64,000 nt of DNA, taken from Mesorhizobium escarrei (lineage in GTDB: Bacteria > Pseudomonadota > Alphaproteobacteria > Rhizobiales > Rhizobiaceae). A program made the translations under genes and the position numbers. Under the pieces are notes generated by a model, which saw only the letters and a list, made by a program, of their open reading frames with translations, did not search any database and was not told the DNA's origin. Below, piece by piece: positions 37,862-46,542 of the stretch. Numbering within the stretch: the stretch's first letter is position 1; the number at the start of each line of letters is the position of its first letter. The stretch spans positions 218,508 through 282,507 of the forward strand of contig NZ_CAKXZT010000126.1 of NCBI RefSeq assembly GCF_935825525.1, read 5' to 3'.

Positions 37862-38691
37862 GCCGCCCACTCCGGCTTGCGGTCGAGCACCGGCAGCGGG
37901 TGGCGGTCGGCGCCGATCTTCGGCATGCAGTTGAGCAGGCCGCGCGTATAGGGATGCTGGGCGCGGCCGAGCTCCGACGCCTTGAGCTGCTCGACCACCT
38001 TGCCGGCATACATGACGATCACCCGGTCGCAGAAGGACGAGACCAGGCGCAGATCGTGCGAGATGAAGATCAGGCCCATGCCGCGCTCGCTGACCAGCCT
38101 GTCGAGGATGCCGAGCACGTCGAGCTGCACGGTGACGTCGAGCGCCGAGGTCGGCTCGTCGGCGATCATCATCTCCGGCCCGGCGATCAGCATCATGGCG
38201 ATCATGGCGCGCTGGCCCATGCCGCCCGAAACCTCGTGCGGATGCAGGTCGAAGACACGGGCGGGATCGCGGATCTGCACCGCCTCCAGCATGGCGAGCG
38301 CCCGCGCGCGGGCTTCGGCCTTGCCGACCTTCTCATGCGTGCGCAGCGTTTCGACGATCTGGCGGCCGATGCTCATCACCGGATCGAGCGAATATTTCGG
38401 GTCCTGGAGGATCATGGCGATGCGCTTGCCGCGCAGCGCCCGGCGGTCGCGGGGCGAGGCCGCGAGCAGGTCGATGCCGTCAAAGGCAAGCTTGCTGGCC
38501 GTGACCTCGGCCTGCGGCGGGGTCAGGCCCATGATGGCGCGGCCGGTCTGCGACTTGCCGGAGCCGCTCTCGCCGACGATGCCGAGCCGTTCGCGACCGA
38601 GCGAGAAGGAAACGCCGCGCACCGCCTCGATCCGGCCGGTGCGCGTCGGGAAGGTGACGCGCAGATCGTCGACCTCGAGAAGCGTGCTCAT
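37858..38691 (-). CDS. Peptide-type ABC transporter ATP-binding protein (DppD/OppD-like)
   Basis: A 277-residue ABC ATPase: Walker A GESGSGKSQ, a variant signature VSGGMGQRAMIA, Walker B MMIADEPTSALD and the C-terminal HPYTRGLLNCMP of peptide/nickel transporter ATPases. ATG 38691 (AAGGG about 7 nt upstream) is preferred over the longer frame. Upstream lies a 14-bp direct repeat, CATTGGTCACCACT, that overlaps the end of the permease gene. Confidence 0.93.
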   Translation of the reverse strand: MSTLLEVDDLRVTFPTRTGRIEAVRGVSFSLGRERLGIVGESGSGKSQTGRAIMGLTPPQAEVTASKLAFDGIDLLAASPRDRRALRGKRIAMILQDPKYSLDPVMSIGRQIVETLRTHEKVGKAEARARALAMLEAVQIRDPARVFDLHPHEVSGGMGQRAMIAMMLIAGPEMMIADEPTSALDVTVQLDVLGILDRLVSERGMGLIFISHDLRLVSSFCDRVIVMYAGKVVEQLKASELGRAQHPYTRGLLNCMPKIGADRHPLPVLDRKPEWAA

Positions 38692-38715
38692 TGATCGCCC
38701 TTCATTGGTCACCAC

Positions 38716-39636
38716 TCATTGGTCACCACTGCGGGGGTCGAGCGCGTCGCGCAGGCCGTCGCCGAGCAGGTTGAAGCCGAGGCTGACGATGAGGATGGCA
38801 AAGCCCGGTGCACCGGCCACCCACCATTGGTCGAGCACGAAGCGGCGGCCCGACGCGATCATCGCGCCCCATTCCGGCAGCGGCGGTTGCGCGCCGAGGC
38901 CGAGGAAGCCGAGACCGGCGGCGGTCAGGATGATGCCGGCCATGTCGAGCGTCACCCTGACGATCAGCGACGAGATGCAGAGCGGCATGATGTGGCGCAG
39001 CACGATGCGGAACGGCGAGGCGCCCATCAATTGCACGGCCTTGATGTAATCCGAATTGCGCACGGTGAGCGTTTCGGCACGCGCAATACGGGCGTAGGGC
39101 GGCCATGAGGTGATGGCGATCGCGAGCACCGCATTCTCGATGCCGGGGCCGAGTGCTGCGACGAAGGCCAGTGCCAGGATCAGCTTCGGAAAGGCGAGAA
39201 AGATGTCGGTGATACGCATCAGGATCGCATCGATCCAGCCGCCGGCATAACCGGCGACGGTGCCGACCAGCAGGCCGATAGGAGCGGCGATGACTGCGAC
39301 GAGAATGACGACGTAAAGCGTCCATCGCGAGCCGAAGATGACGCGCGAAAGGATGTCGCGACCGAGGTCGTCGGTGCCGAACCAGTGCTCTGCACTTGGC
39401 GCCAGCAGCCGCGAGCCCTTGAGGTCGCCGAATGTCGGCGAATAGGGCGCCAGCACATCGGCAAAGGCGGCGACCACCAGCAAAGCGATGATGATTAGCA
39501 GGCCGAGAAACGCCAGCCGGTTGGCGGAAAAGCGCCGCCACGCGACATAGGCACGACCGAGCCTGGCTTGCATGCGCGACGCCGGCCGCTCGCTGAGCAG
39601 CCAGTCGCGACGGCTTTGTATCACCTCAACGCTCAT
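38716..39636 (-). CDS. Peptide-type ABC transporter permease (DppC-like)
   Basis: A 306-residue inner-membrane permease. The N-terminal helix (LAFLGLLIIIALLVVAAFAD) is followed by the OppC_N region with HWFGTDDLGRDI and then a BPD_transp_1 domain with about five helices; the EAA-like loop is RAETLTVRNSDYIKAVQLMG. It pairs with the DppB-like subunit, whose stop its start overlaps by ATGA. Confidence 0.93.
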   Translation of the reverse strand: MSVEVIQSRRDWLLSERPASRMQARLGRAYVAWRRFSANRLAFLGLLIIIALLVVAAFADVLAPYSPTFGDLKGSRLLAPSAEHWFGTDDLGRDILSRVIFGSRWTLYVVILVAVIAAPIGLLVGTVAGYAGGWIDAILMRITDIFLAFPKLILALAFVAALGPGIENAVLAIAITSWPPYARIARAETLTVRNSDYIKAVQLMGASPFRIVLRHIMPLCISSLIVRVTLDMAGIILTAAGLGFLGLGAQPPLPEWGAMIASGRRFVLDQWWVAGAPGFAILIVSLGFNLLGDGLRDALDPRSGDQ

Positions 39637-40694
39637 CTCACTTTGGTCCTCGGATCAAGCACCCGATAGAGCAGGTCGGACAGCAGGTTGATGCCGATGA
39701 ACACCGAGCCGATGATGATGGTGCCGCCGAGCACCGCGTTCATGTCGGCGTTCTGCAGGGAATTGGTGATGTAGAGGCCGATGCCCGGCCATGAGAACAC
39801 GGTCTCGGTGAGCACCGAGCCTTCGAGCAGGCCGGCATAGGAAAGCGCGATCACGGTGACCATCGGCACCGCCGCGTTGCGCAGCGCGTGGCCCCAGATG
39901 ATGCGTGTTTCCGACAGGCCCTTGGCGCGCGCCGCGACGATATATTCCTGGGCAAGCTCGTTCAGCATGAACGATCGGGTCATCCGGCTGATATAGGCGA
40001 GCGAGAAATAGCCAAGCAGCGAGGCCGGCAGGATGATGTGGCGGAAGGCATCGCGAAACACATCCCACTGCCGCTGCCACAGCGCATCCAGGAGATAAAA
40101 GCCGGTGATCGGCGTGAAGGTATATTCATAGACGATGTCGAGGCGGCCGGGAAAAGCCACCCATTGCAGCCTGGCGTAGAACAGCACCAGCGCCAGCAGT
40201 CCCAGCCAGAAGATCGGCACGGAGTAGCCGACCAGGCCGATGATGCGCACGATCTGGTCGATGATGCTGCCGCGCCGGACCGCCGCCAGCACGCCGAGCG
40301 GCACACCAAGCAATGCGCCGATCAGCGTTCCCAGCGTCGCCAGCTCGATCGTCGCCGGAAAGGCGCGGCGAATGTCGGTCATCACCGGATTGGTGGTCAG
40401 CACCGAGGTGCCGAAATTGCCGTTCAGGGCATTCTTCACATAGATGTAGAACTGCTCGATCAGCGGCAGGTCGAGCCCCATCTCGCGACGCGTGCGCTCG
40501 ACGACATTGGCCGGCGCCCGGTCGCCGAGCACCGCCAGCACCGGGTCGATCGGGATCACCCGGCCGATGAAGAAGGTCACCGCGAGAAGACCGAGATAGG
40601 TGGTTATTGCGATGACCAGGAAACGGGCGATCGACGACGCGACGGCGCGGGCGCTGCCGCGGCCCGCCGTCGCTTCGCTTTCAACAGTACTCAT
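39633..40694 (-). CDS. Peptide-type ABC transporter permease (DppB-like)
   Basis: A 353-residue permease with the DppB/OppB features: first helix, then a large periplasmic loop (FIGRVIPIDPVLAVLGDRAP, REMGLDLPLIEQF) and a six-helix BPD_transp_1 core; the EAA loop is [20 protein letters not shown]. The order SBP-DppB-DppC-DppD-DppF is the standard peptide importer operon. It starts 18 nt after the substrate-binding protein gene. Confidence 0.93.
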   Translation of the reverse strand: MSTVESEATAGRGSARAVASSIARFLVIAITTYLGLLAVTFFIGRVIPIDPVLAVLGDRAPANVVERTRREMGLDLPLIEQFYIYVKNALNGNFGTSVLTTNPVMTDIRRAFPATIELATLGTLIGALLGVPLGVLAAVRRGSIIDQIVRIIGLVGYSVPIFWLGLLALVLFYARLQWVAFPGRLDIVYEYTFTPITGFYLLDALWQRQWDVFRDAFRHIILPASLLGYFSLAYISRMTRSFMLNELAQEYIVAARAKGLSETRIIWGHALRNAAVPMVTVIALSYAGLLEGSVLTETVFSWPGIGLYITNSLQNADMNAVLGGTIIIGSVFIGINLLSDLLYRVLDPRTKVR

Positions 40695-40712
40695 GCGGCG
40701 CGTCCGCCGGCA

Positions 40713-42356
40713 TCATTCCTTGGAGATCTGGCCGACGAAATTGGTGTCGAAGCTCGGGCCGAGCGCGAAGCCCTTAAGGTTCTTGCGCAGGCCGGCCACT
40801 TCCAGCTGCTGGTGAACGATGATGAAAGGGCTGGTTTCGAGAATCTTCCTCTGCAGATCCTGGTACATTGCGGCGCGCTTGGCCGGATCCTTCTCGAGCA
40901 GGGCCGCTTCGGTCTGCTTGGTCAACTCCGGAATGTCCCAGGCGTTGCGCCAGGCCAGGGTCTTGGTCTTGCCTTCATCCGAATTGTCGGGGTTGCTGGC
41001 GAAGGTCTGGGCGTTGGAGTTCGGATCGAAATAATCCTGGCCCCACTGGCCGATATAGATGTCGTGATTGCGGGCGCGGTATTTGGTTAGCGTCTGCTTG
41101 CCGTCGCCGGGAATGATCTCCAGCTTGACGCCGGCCTGGCCGAGCGTCTGCTGGAACGATTCCGCCATGCCGGTCACCGGCTGGGTGTTGCGGACGTCCA
41201 TGGTGACGCTGAAGCCGTCGGCCAAGCCGGCCTTGGCGAGCAGTTCCTTGGCCTTGGCGAGGTCGAATTTGAACGGATTTTCGTCCAGCTCGCCGAGCAC
41301 GCCTTTTGGCAGGAAGGTCTGGTGGATCTCGCCGATTCCCTTGAGGATGGTCGAGCTCAAGGCATCGTAGTCGACAAGATGTTTGAAGGCCTGGCGAACC
41401 TCAGGCTTGGCGAGGTTCGGGTTCTTCTGATTGAGGCTGATGTAGAAGACCGTGCCCTTCGGCGCGCTGGTGGTGGTGAGATCGGCGTTCTTGGCGATGG
41501 CGTCGAGGTCGTTTGGCTCGAGATTGCGGGCAACGTCGATGTCGCCAGCCTCCAGCGCCAGGCGCTGGCCCGAACTTTCCTTCATGTTGCGATAGATGAC
41601 GCGGGCAAGCTTGGCCTTTTCGCCGTGATAATTGTCGTTGCGCTCCATGACGACGACCTCGTTGGCCCGCCATTCGCGCAGCTTGAAGGCGCCGGAGCCG
41701 GCATAGCCGGTCTTCAGCCAGGCGTTGCCGAAGTCATTGTCGTATTTGTAGTCGGCGCTGGGCGTCACCGCGGCGACATGTTCCTTGACCAGCTTGGCGT
41801 CAACGACCGACGCGACGGTTGCCGACAGACAGTTCAGGACGAAGCTCGGCGCATAGGTCTTGTCGACGGTGAACTGGAACGTCGTGTCATCGACGGCCTT
41901 GGCCTTCTCGGTGACGTCGTCGCCGGTGATGCCGAACTGGCCGATGATGAAGGCCGGGCTCTTGTCGAGCTTGATGGCGCGCTCGAACGAATAGGCGACG
42001 TCCGCCGCCGTAATCGGATTGCCCGAGGCGAATTTCAGACCGGGCTTGAGCTTGAAAGTGTAGGTCAATCCGTCGTCGGAGACAGTCCAGCTTTCGGCGA
42101 GATCGCCCTTGACCTTGGACGTATCACTGAGATCGAGGCGGACAAGAAGATCGTAGGTGTTGCCGGTGACCTCGGCGGTCGACAGCTCGAACGCCTCGCC
42201 CGGATCCATTGAGATGATGTCGTCGATGGCGAAACCCTCGACCAGCGTGTCGGCCGGCGTGACCGCCAAGGCAGGCGCGCCGGCCAGAAGCAACGCGGAC
42301 ATGGCTGCGCCGGCGAGCAGGACGCGGGAGCGTAGAGCAAACTTTTCCATCATCAT
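40713..42356 (-). CDS. ABC transporter substrate-binding protein, family 5
   Basis: A 547-residue extracytoplasmic solute-binding protein of the peptide/nickel family (SBP_bac_5). A Sec signal peptide (LLAGAAMSALLLAGAPALA) precedes the mature protein. The body shows LAESWTVSDDGLTYTFKLKPG and ADVAYSFERA, typical of DppA/OppA-like proteins. The substrate is not predictable; dipeptides, opines and other amino compounds are possible in rhizobia. ATG 42356 is preferred, with AGGGA about 10 nt upstream; two more ATGs follow at once. Confidence 0.9.
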   Translation of the reverse strand: MMMEKFALRSRVLLAGAAMSALLLAGAPALAVTPADTLVEGFAIDDIISMDPGEAFELSTAEVTGNTYDLLVRLDLSDTSKVKGDLAESWTVSDDGLTYTFKLKPGLKFASGNPITAADVAYSFERAIKLDKSPAFIIGQFGITGDDVTEKAKAVDDTTFQFTVDKTYAPSFVLNCLSATVASVVDAKLVKEHVAAVTPSADYKYDNDFGNAWLKTGYAGSGAFKLREWRANEVVVMERNDNYHGEKAKLARVIYRNMKESSGQRLALEAGDIDVARNLEPNDLDAIAKNADLTTTSAPKGTVFYISLNQKNPNLAKPEVRQAFKHLVDYDALSSTILKGIGEIHQTFLPKGVLGELDENPFKFDLAKAKELLAKAGLADGFSVTMDVRNTQPVTGMAESFQQTLGQAGVKLEIIPGDGKQTLTKYRARNHDIYIGQWGQDYFDPNSNAQTFASNPDNSDEGKTKTLAWRNAWDIPELTKQTEAALLEKDPAKRAAMYQDLQRKILETSPFIIVHQQLEVAGLRKNLKGFALGPSFDTNFVGQISKE

Positions 42357-42579
42357 TTTTAACTGTTCCCTGTTTTTGTTGACCTGAGTTCCCGGCTCAG
42401 GGTTTGGCATTCACCTGCCTAATCGAACTATGACCCTGAACCGGTCGTCCTGGTGATTTTTATCCAGTTCCGCCTCACCTTATCCGGCGGTTTCAGGCGC
42501 GGCAACGAGCATTTGCAAAGCTGTTTGTTGGACCAGGATCAGCCAGCCGCCGCCACCGGAAGCGACACAAGGAGTGCAG

Positions 42580-43857
42580 CTATTTCAACGCGGTGACCAG
42601 GTCGGCGTCGGGAAAACAGGTGGCGGCGCGACCGTTCCTGGCCTGCCACTTGCCGATCGAGCGGCGGGTCTTGAAACCGGGCAGGCCGTCGGCGCTGCCG
42701 ACGTCGTGGCCCTCGGCCTCCAGCGCCCGCTGCAAGGCGGCGATATCGGACCTGTGGAGCCCGCCGACCGCACCCCAGCGCCCTGAAAAATTGCTGTCGC
42801 CATTGGCGATGCGGTCGGCGGCGTGGCCGATGAACAGGGCGTAGAGATCGCTGGTGTTGTATTGCTTCAAGACGTAGAAATTGGGCGTGACGATGAAGGC
42901 CGGACCGCTGCGCCCGGCCGGCATAAGAAGAAAGCCTTCGGCCTTCAATTCGCGCGCCGGAAACGGTCTTGCCGCGACACGCTTGATGCCCATATCAGCC
43001 CACGCGGAAATTCTCTTGCCTTGGTCCGGACCTTCGAGCGAACAGGAGACCGCGTCCGGCACCGTCACCTCAAAACCCCAGCCGCGGCCTTTTGCCCAGC
43101 CATAGTGGACGAGATAGTTGGCGATCGAGGCCAGCGTGTCCGGCACCGAGTTCCAGATGTCGACCCGGCCGTCGACATCGAAATCGACGGCATGTCTGAG
43201 GAACGAAGTCGGCATGAACTGCGGCTGGCCGAGCGCGCCGGCCCAGGACGATTTCATCGCGCCGACCGGGGCCAGCCCGCGCTCGACGATCTCGAGCGCC
43301 GCCATAAGCTCGGTGCGGAAGAAATCCTTCCTGGTCGCCATGAAGGCCTTGGTGCCCAGCACTTCGAAAGCGTCGTAGGGCATTTTCGCCGCGCCAAAGC
43401 CACTCTCGCGACCCCAGATCGCCAGCAGCACCTCGCCCGGCACGCCGTAGCGCTTCTCGATCGCGGCGACGGTCCTGGCATTGGCCGCCTTGCGCGTGCG
43501 GCCACCAGCGGTCACGGCGCGAACCGTCTTTTCGGCGAAATAGGCGCCGGGCGAACCGAACTCCGCCTGATGCTGCTTCTGCGGCGTCGTGGCCTTTTTG
43601 CCCGGCATCACCAGGTCGGGCAGTTTGAGGTTCGGTTTGATGCCATCGAAGGCGGCGTCGAAGGTTTTTCTGGAGATGGCCTTGGCGCTGGCTTCGGGCC
43701 AGAGGTCGTTGTTGAGCCAGGCGTGGAACTGGGTGTCGAGTTTTGTGGCGGAGGCGGAGGTGGCGAGGAGGAATGCAGTCAGTGCTGCGAGGAGAAAAGC
43801 GACGGCCAGCCTGCAAAGTCCGCGTTCCGTGGCGCCCCCCTCTGTCCTGCCGGACAT
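42580..43857 (-). CDS. Lytic murein transglycosylase (MltB-like) with peptidoglycan-binding domain
   Basis: A periplasmic lytic transglycosylase (SLT_2/MltB type) that cleaves glycan strands to anhydromuramyl products. The catalytic Glu is in WGRESGFGA; GALGQPQFMPTSF and the C-terminal PG_binding_1 domain (SDIAALQRALEAEGHDVG) follow. The signal peptide is AVAFLLAALTAFLLATSASA. Taken from ATG 43857 the protein has 425 residues. The same frame stays open to ATG 44007, which has GGGAGG about 10 nt upstream, but codons 3-62 of that version are the mosaic element at 43822-44001. ATG 43857 also lies inside the element and has a poorly spaced ribosome-binding site. Confidence 0.88.
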   Translation of the reverse strand: MSGRTEGGATERGLCRLAVAFLLAALTAFLLATSASATKLDTQFHAWLNNDLWPEASAKAISRKTFDAAFDGIKPNLKLPDLVMPGKKATTPQKQHQAEFGSPGAYFAEKTVRAVTAGGRTRKAANARTVAAIEKRYGVPGEVLLAIWGRESGFGAAKMPYDAFEVLGTKAFMATRKDFFRTELMAALEIVERGLAPVGAMKSSWAGALGQPQFMPTSFLRHAVDFDVDGRVDIWNSVPDTLASIANYLVHYGWAKGRGWGFEVTVPDAVSCSLEGPDQGKRISAWADMGIKRVAARPFPARELKAEGFLLMPAGRSGPAFIVTPNFYVLKQYNTSDLYALFIGHAADRIANGDSNFSGRWGAVGGLHRSDIAALQRALEAEGHDVGSADGLPGFKTRRSIGKWQARNGRAATCFPDADLVTALK

Positions 43858-44001
43858 CTCCCCCACGAGGGGGGAGATTGGCAGCTGCACTGACCGCGCC
43901 TTCCCTTCATCGTCGGAGATAAGCGAAGCCTTCGATGACAGCCGATCTCCCCCCTCGTGGGGGAGATGTCCGGCAGGACAGAGGGGGGCGCCACGGAACG
44001 C
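43822..44001. repeat. 180-bp mosaic palindrome inside the transglycosylase 5' end
   Basis: Near-perfect terminal inverted repeats of about 60 bp (outer ends GCGTTCCGTGGCGCC and GGCGCCACGGAACGC) enclose about 60 bp of unique centre. Length is exactly 180 bp, so it keeps the reading frame and adds 60 codons. Same family as 36900-37089. AGTC occurs close to both outer ends, a possible but imperfect target duplication. Confidence 0.88.
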
Positions 44002-44030
44002 AGTCATTTCAGAAGCACCTCCCAACCGCC

Positions 44031-44636
44031 TCAAAACGCCGTCCGCGAGCGCAGCGCCGCGGCCAGCGTGCCTTCGTCGAGATAGTCGAGTTCGCCGCCG
44101 ACCGGCACGCCATGCGCCAGCCGCGTCACCTTGATATCGAAGCCGGACAATTGGTCGGTGAGATAGTGCGCGGTGGTCTGGCCCTCGACCGTGGCGTTGA
44201 CCGCAAGGATCACCTCCTTGACCTCGCCGCCGGCGACGCGGTCGACCAGCGAGCGAATGTTGAGCTGCTCGGGGCCGATGCCGTCGAGCGGCGACAGCGA
44301 GCCGCCGAGCACGTGGTAGCGGACATTCATGGCCGCCGCCCGCTCCAGCGCCCATAGGTCGGCCACGTCCTCGACGACGATCAGCGTGCCGGCGTCGCGG
44401 CGCGGATCGGTGCAGATCATGCAGGGGTCGGATGTATCGACATTGCCGCAGGTCGAGCAGATGCGCACCTTGTCGACCGCCTCGCTCATGGCGGCGGCGA
44501 GCGGCGACAGCAACTGCTCCTTCTTCTTGATGAGGTGAAGCGCTGCTCGCCTGGCCGAACGCGGCCCAAGCCCCGGCACCTTGGCCAGAAGCTGGATCAG
44601 GCGTTCGATCTCGGGACCGGCGATTCGCTTCGACAT
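44031..44636 (-). CDS. recR: Recombination protein RecR
   Basis: RecR works with RecO and RecF in loading RecA at gaps. The 201-residue protein has the helix-hairpin-helix near residues 10-30 ([20 protein letters not shown]), the zinc finger [16 protein letters not shown] and a Toprim domain ([14 protein letters not shown]). It belongs to the dnaX-ybaB-recR set but here a SleB-like gene lies between ybaB and recR. Confidence 0.97.
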   Translation of the reverse strand: MSKRIAGPEIERLIQLLAKVPGLGPRSARRAALHLIKKKEQLLSPLAAAMSEAVDKVRICSTCGNVDTSDPCMICTDPRRDAGTLIVVEDVADLWALERAAAMNVRYHVLGGSLSPLDGIGPEQLNIRSLVDRVAGGEVKEVILAVNATVEGQTTAHYLTDQLSGFDIKVTRLAHGVPVGGELDYLDEGTLAAALRSRTAF

Positions 44637-44733
44637 CGCATCGGTTTAGGATTTTTCAATGGGTTTTGGAACACCGCAGCGGCGCGTGTCATTCAAACGC
44701 AACGACGCTGCTGCGGAACAATCGCGTCGGCTT

Positions 44734-44908
44734 GCGCTGCCCCTCATTGCCCTGCCGGGCATTTCTCCCCGTATAGTGACGGGGAGAAAGAGCCTTCGCA
44801 AAGGATTTCGCCAATCGCACGCGTTGCAGAAAGGGTGCCAAGGTTGCGGCCAGCTTCTTTCTCCCCGATAACGGGGAGAAATGCCCGGCAGGGCAATGAG
44901 GGGCGGCG
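44734..44908. repeat. Intergenic mosaic palindrome (CCCCGT type)
   Basis: A 175-bp element with ends GCTGCCCCTCATTGCCCTGC and matching reverse complement at the right end (GGGCAATGAGGGGCGGC); internal TTTCTCCCCGTATAG and CCGATAACGGGGAGAAA hairpin modules. It fills the gap between the SleB-like gene and recR. Confidence 0.85.
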
Positions 44909-44931
44909 CCAACGTTGACTATCCGACCGTC

Positions 44932-45816
44932 TCAGTAGGCTTCCAGCGGCCTGCCCTGGCCGGCGATCATCGCGCCGATGGCATCGGTGTTCTCAGGCGT
45001 CGATTCAAACGACATCGTCGGCTCGGCCGGCGCCGCCGGGAATGACGTGACCGGTTGCGCACCGGCGGTGCCGCCGAAACGGGCCGCGTCCGGCTCCTGC
45101 ATCGCCACAAAGGTCACCTTCTCCGGCGTCGCCTTGTCCGGAGTTGCCTTTGCCGGTTGCGATGCGACCGCGGTCACATAGGTTAGCTTGGCGAATGTTG
45201 CCTTGGTGACTGGCGCCGCCGAGGCGACGAGCGTGGCCGGAGCGCGCGACCCCCGCGGCGTTGCCTGCGCCACCGCGACAGTCGGCTCGTCCGGCAATGG
45301 TTTCCAGTTCCGGCCGCGCTTTTCGTAGAAGGCGTTGCCGCCGGCGACCATGGTGTAGTGCATGTTCTTGTAGGGGAAACGCAGGCCGGCGGTGTGAAAG
45401 AACATCGAGTTCTTCAGCTTGGCCTTGCGCTCGCCCCTGAGCACCGCCTCGGCGGCTTCCTCGACATCGGGCATCGCCTTCGAATTCATCGGCCGCGTCA
45501 TCACGCCCGGCGCGAACTGGCCGCGTTCGCCGACCACCTGGCAGATGGTGTTGCCGTGCTTGCCGGAGCGCAGCCGGTTCATCACCACCGTGCCGACGGC
45601 AATCATGCCGTCACGGCTCGACCGGTTGGATTCGAAGAACATCGCGCGCTGGAGGCACTCCTTGTCATTCGCTGTGTGGCTGTAGGGCCGGGACCTGACG
45701 GTATCGGTCAGGCTGGCCACGGACAGGCCGTGCGTGGTCTGACTGCAAGCGGCCAAAAACAGCGGAGAGGTGATGACGCCGAGCAGCAACGGCGTCTTCC
45801 ATCGGGTCGCGATCAA
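44932..45816 (-). CDS. SleB-family cell wall hydrolase, lipoprotein
   Basis: A 294-residue exported protein with a lipoprotein signal: TTG start, hydrophobic LLLGVITSPLF and lipobox LAAC near residue 20. The hydrolase_2 (SleB) domain follows: ECLQRAMFFESN with a catalytic-type Glu, GMIAVGTVVMNR and ICQVVGERGQFA. The C-terminal 100 residues are Ala/Pro/Thr-rich and low in complexity. TTG 45816 is chosen because AGGGG stands about 7 nt upstream; the frame stays open to 46047 without support. Its role is likely peptidoglycan remodelling, with Lnt acylating it. Confidence 0.85.
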   Translation of the reverse strand: MIATRWKTPLLLGVITSPLFLAACSQTTHGLSVASLTDTVRSRPYSHTANDKECLQRAMFFESNRSSRDGMIAVGTVVMNRLRSGKHGNTICQVVGERGQFAPGVMTRPMNSKAMPDVEEAAEAVLRGERKAKLKNSMFFHTAGLRFPYKNMHYTMVAGGNAFYEKRGRNWKPLPDEPTVAVAQATPRGSRAPATLVASAAPVTKATFAKLTYVTAVASQPAKATPDKATPEKVTFVAMQEPDAARFGGTAGAQPVTSFPAAPAEPTMSFESTPENTDAIGAMIAGQGRPLEAY

Positions 45817-46196
45817 AGATATCCCCTCATTCTGTCGCCAGCCCGCCTCTGGTTGCGGCAAGAATGAGACACTTTCGGGCAAAAAGATGGCTAAAGCGTT
45901 ATTAAGTATGCGGAGTTGCCGAATGGACACAGTGGCTGACGGGCAGGCGTCGATGTAAGGGCATGACCTTCCAATCGTCGCAGCGTTCGCAGCGTGGCCC
46001 GCCGGGCCTAAGCCATGGGCTCGCTCGACCGGCAGAACCGCCAACACAGCTCAGAGGCTGTTTGGAAAGTCGCTCCGGCGAGTCATATGGTGGTGGTTTC
46101 GAGAACCGGAGCGCGGCGGACATTTGGGTCCGCGAGCACCGGAAGCGCAGAAAACGCCATCAGATGGCCGCCGGAGTAGAGTTTCCAAGCAGCCTC
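45817..46196. other. Intergenic region between ybaB and the SleB-like gene (380 bp)
   Basis: No gene is supported. The ybaB-proximal 145 bp is the large palindrome at 46053-46197. The rest, about 45817-46050, should hold the promoter of the SleB-like gene; no motif was recognised. Confidence 0.5.
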
Positions 46197-46197
46197 T
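46053..46197. repeat. 145-bp imperfect palindrome at the ybaB 3' end
   Basis: Ends AGAGGCTGTTTGGAAA and TTTCCAAGCAGCCTCT match at 15 of 16 positions. Pairing continues inward with mismatches (CTCCGGCG/CGCCGGAG, TCATATGGTGG/CCATCAGATGG) to a central hairpin GCGGAC/GTCCGC at 46116-46133. The right end overlaps the ybaB stop codon, so it can act as the 3' structure of the dnaX-ybaB mRNA. Confidence 0.75.
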
Positions 46198-46520
46198 TAG
46201 AACGGCAGCTTCATTCCCGGCGGTATCGGCAGTCCGGCGGTCAGTGCCTGGGTCTTTTCCTGCATCATCTGCTCGACCTTGGCCCTGGCGTCATTGTGGG
46301 CGGCGAGAAGCAGATCCTCCAGAATCTCGACCTCGTCCTCCTTGAACAGCGACGGATCGATCTTCAGCGCCTTCATCTCGAATTTGCCGGTCAGCGTCAC
46401 GCTGACCAGGCCACCGCCGGCCTGTCCGGTGGCTTCCAGTGTGGCGATCTCATCCTGCATGGCCTGGAACTTGGCCTGCATTTCCTTTGCTTTGCCCATC
46501 AGGCCGAGAAGATCTTTCAT
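46197..46520 (-). CDS. ybaB: YbaB/EbfC family nucleoid-associated protein
   Basis: A 107-residue DNA-binding protein of the YbaB/EbfC family. It has [20 protein letters not shown] at the N-terminus, [20 protein letters not shown] in the core and a Met-rich C-terminus. ATG 46520 has AGGA 6 nt upstream. It follows dnaX by 22 nt, the usual dnaX-ybaB-recR order. Confidence 0.95.
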   Translation of the reverse strand: MKDLLGLMGKAKEMQAKFQAMQDEIATLEATGQAGGGLVSVTLTGKFEMKALKIDPSLFKEDEVEILEDLLLAAHNDARAKVEQMMQEKTQALTAGLPIPPGMKLPF

Positions 46521-46542
46521 CACGGTTCCTTTACGATTGGTA

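Noticed and set aside
38701..38730. 14-bp direct repeat CATTGGTCACCACT as an integration site
   Set aside because: Two adjacent copies at a gene end are best explained by local duplication; no mobile gene or matching distant copy is nearby.
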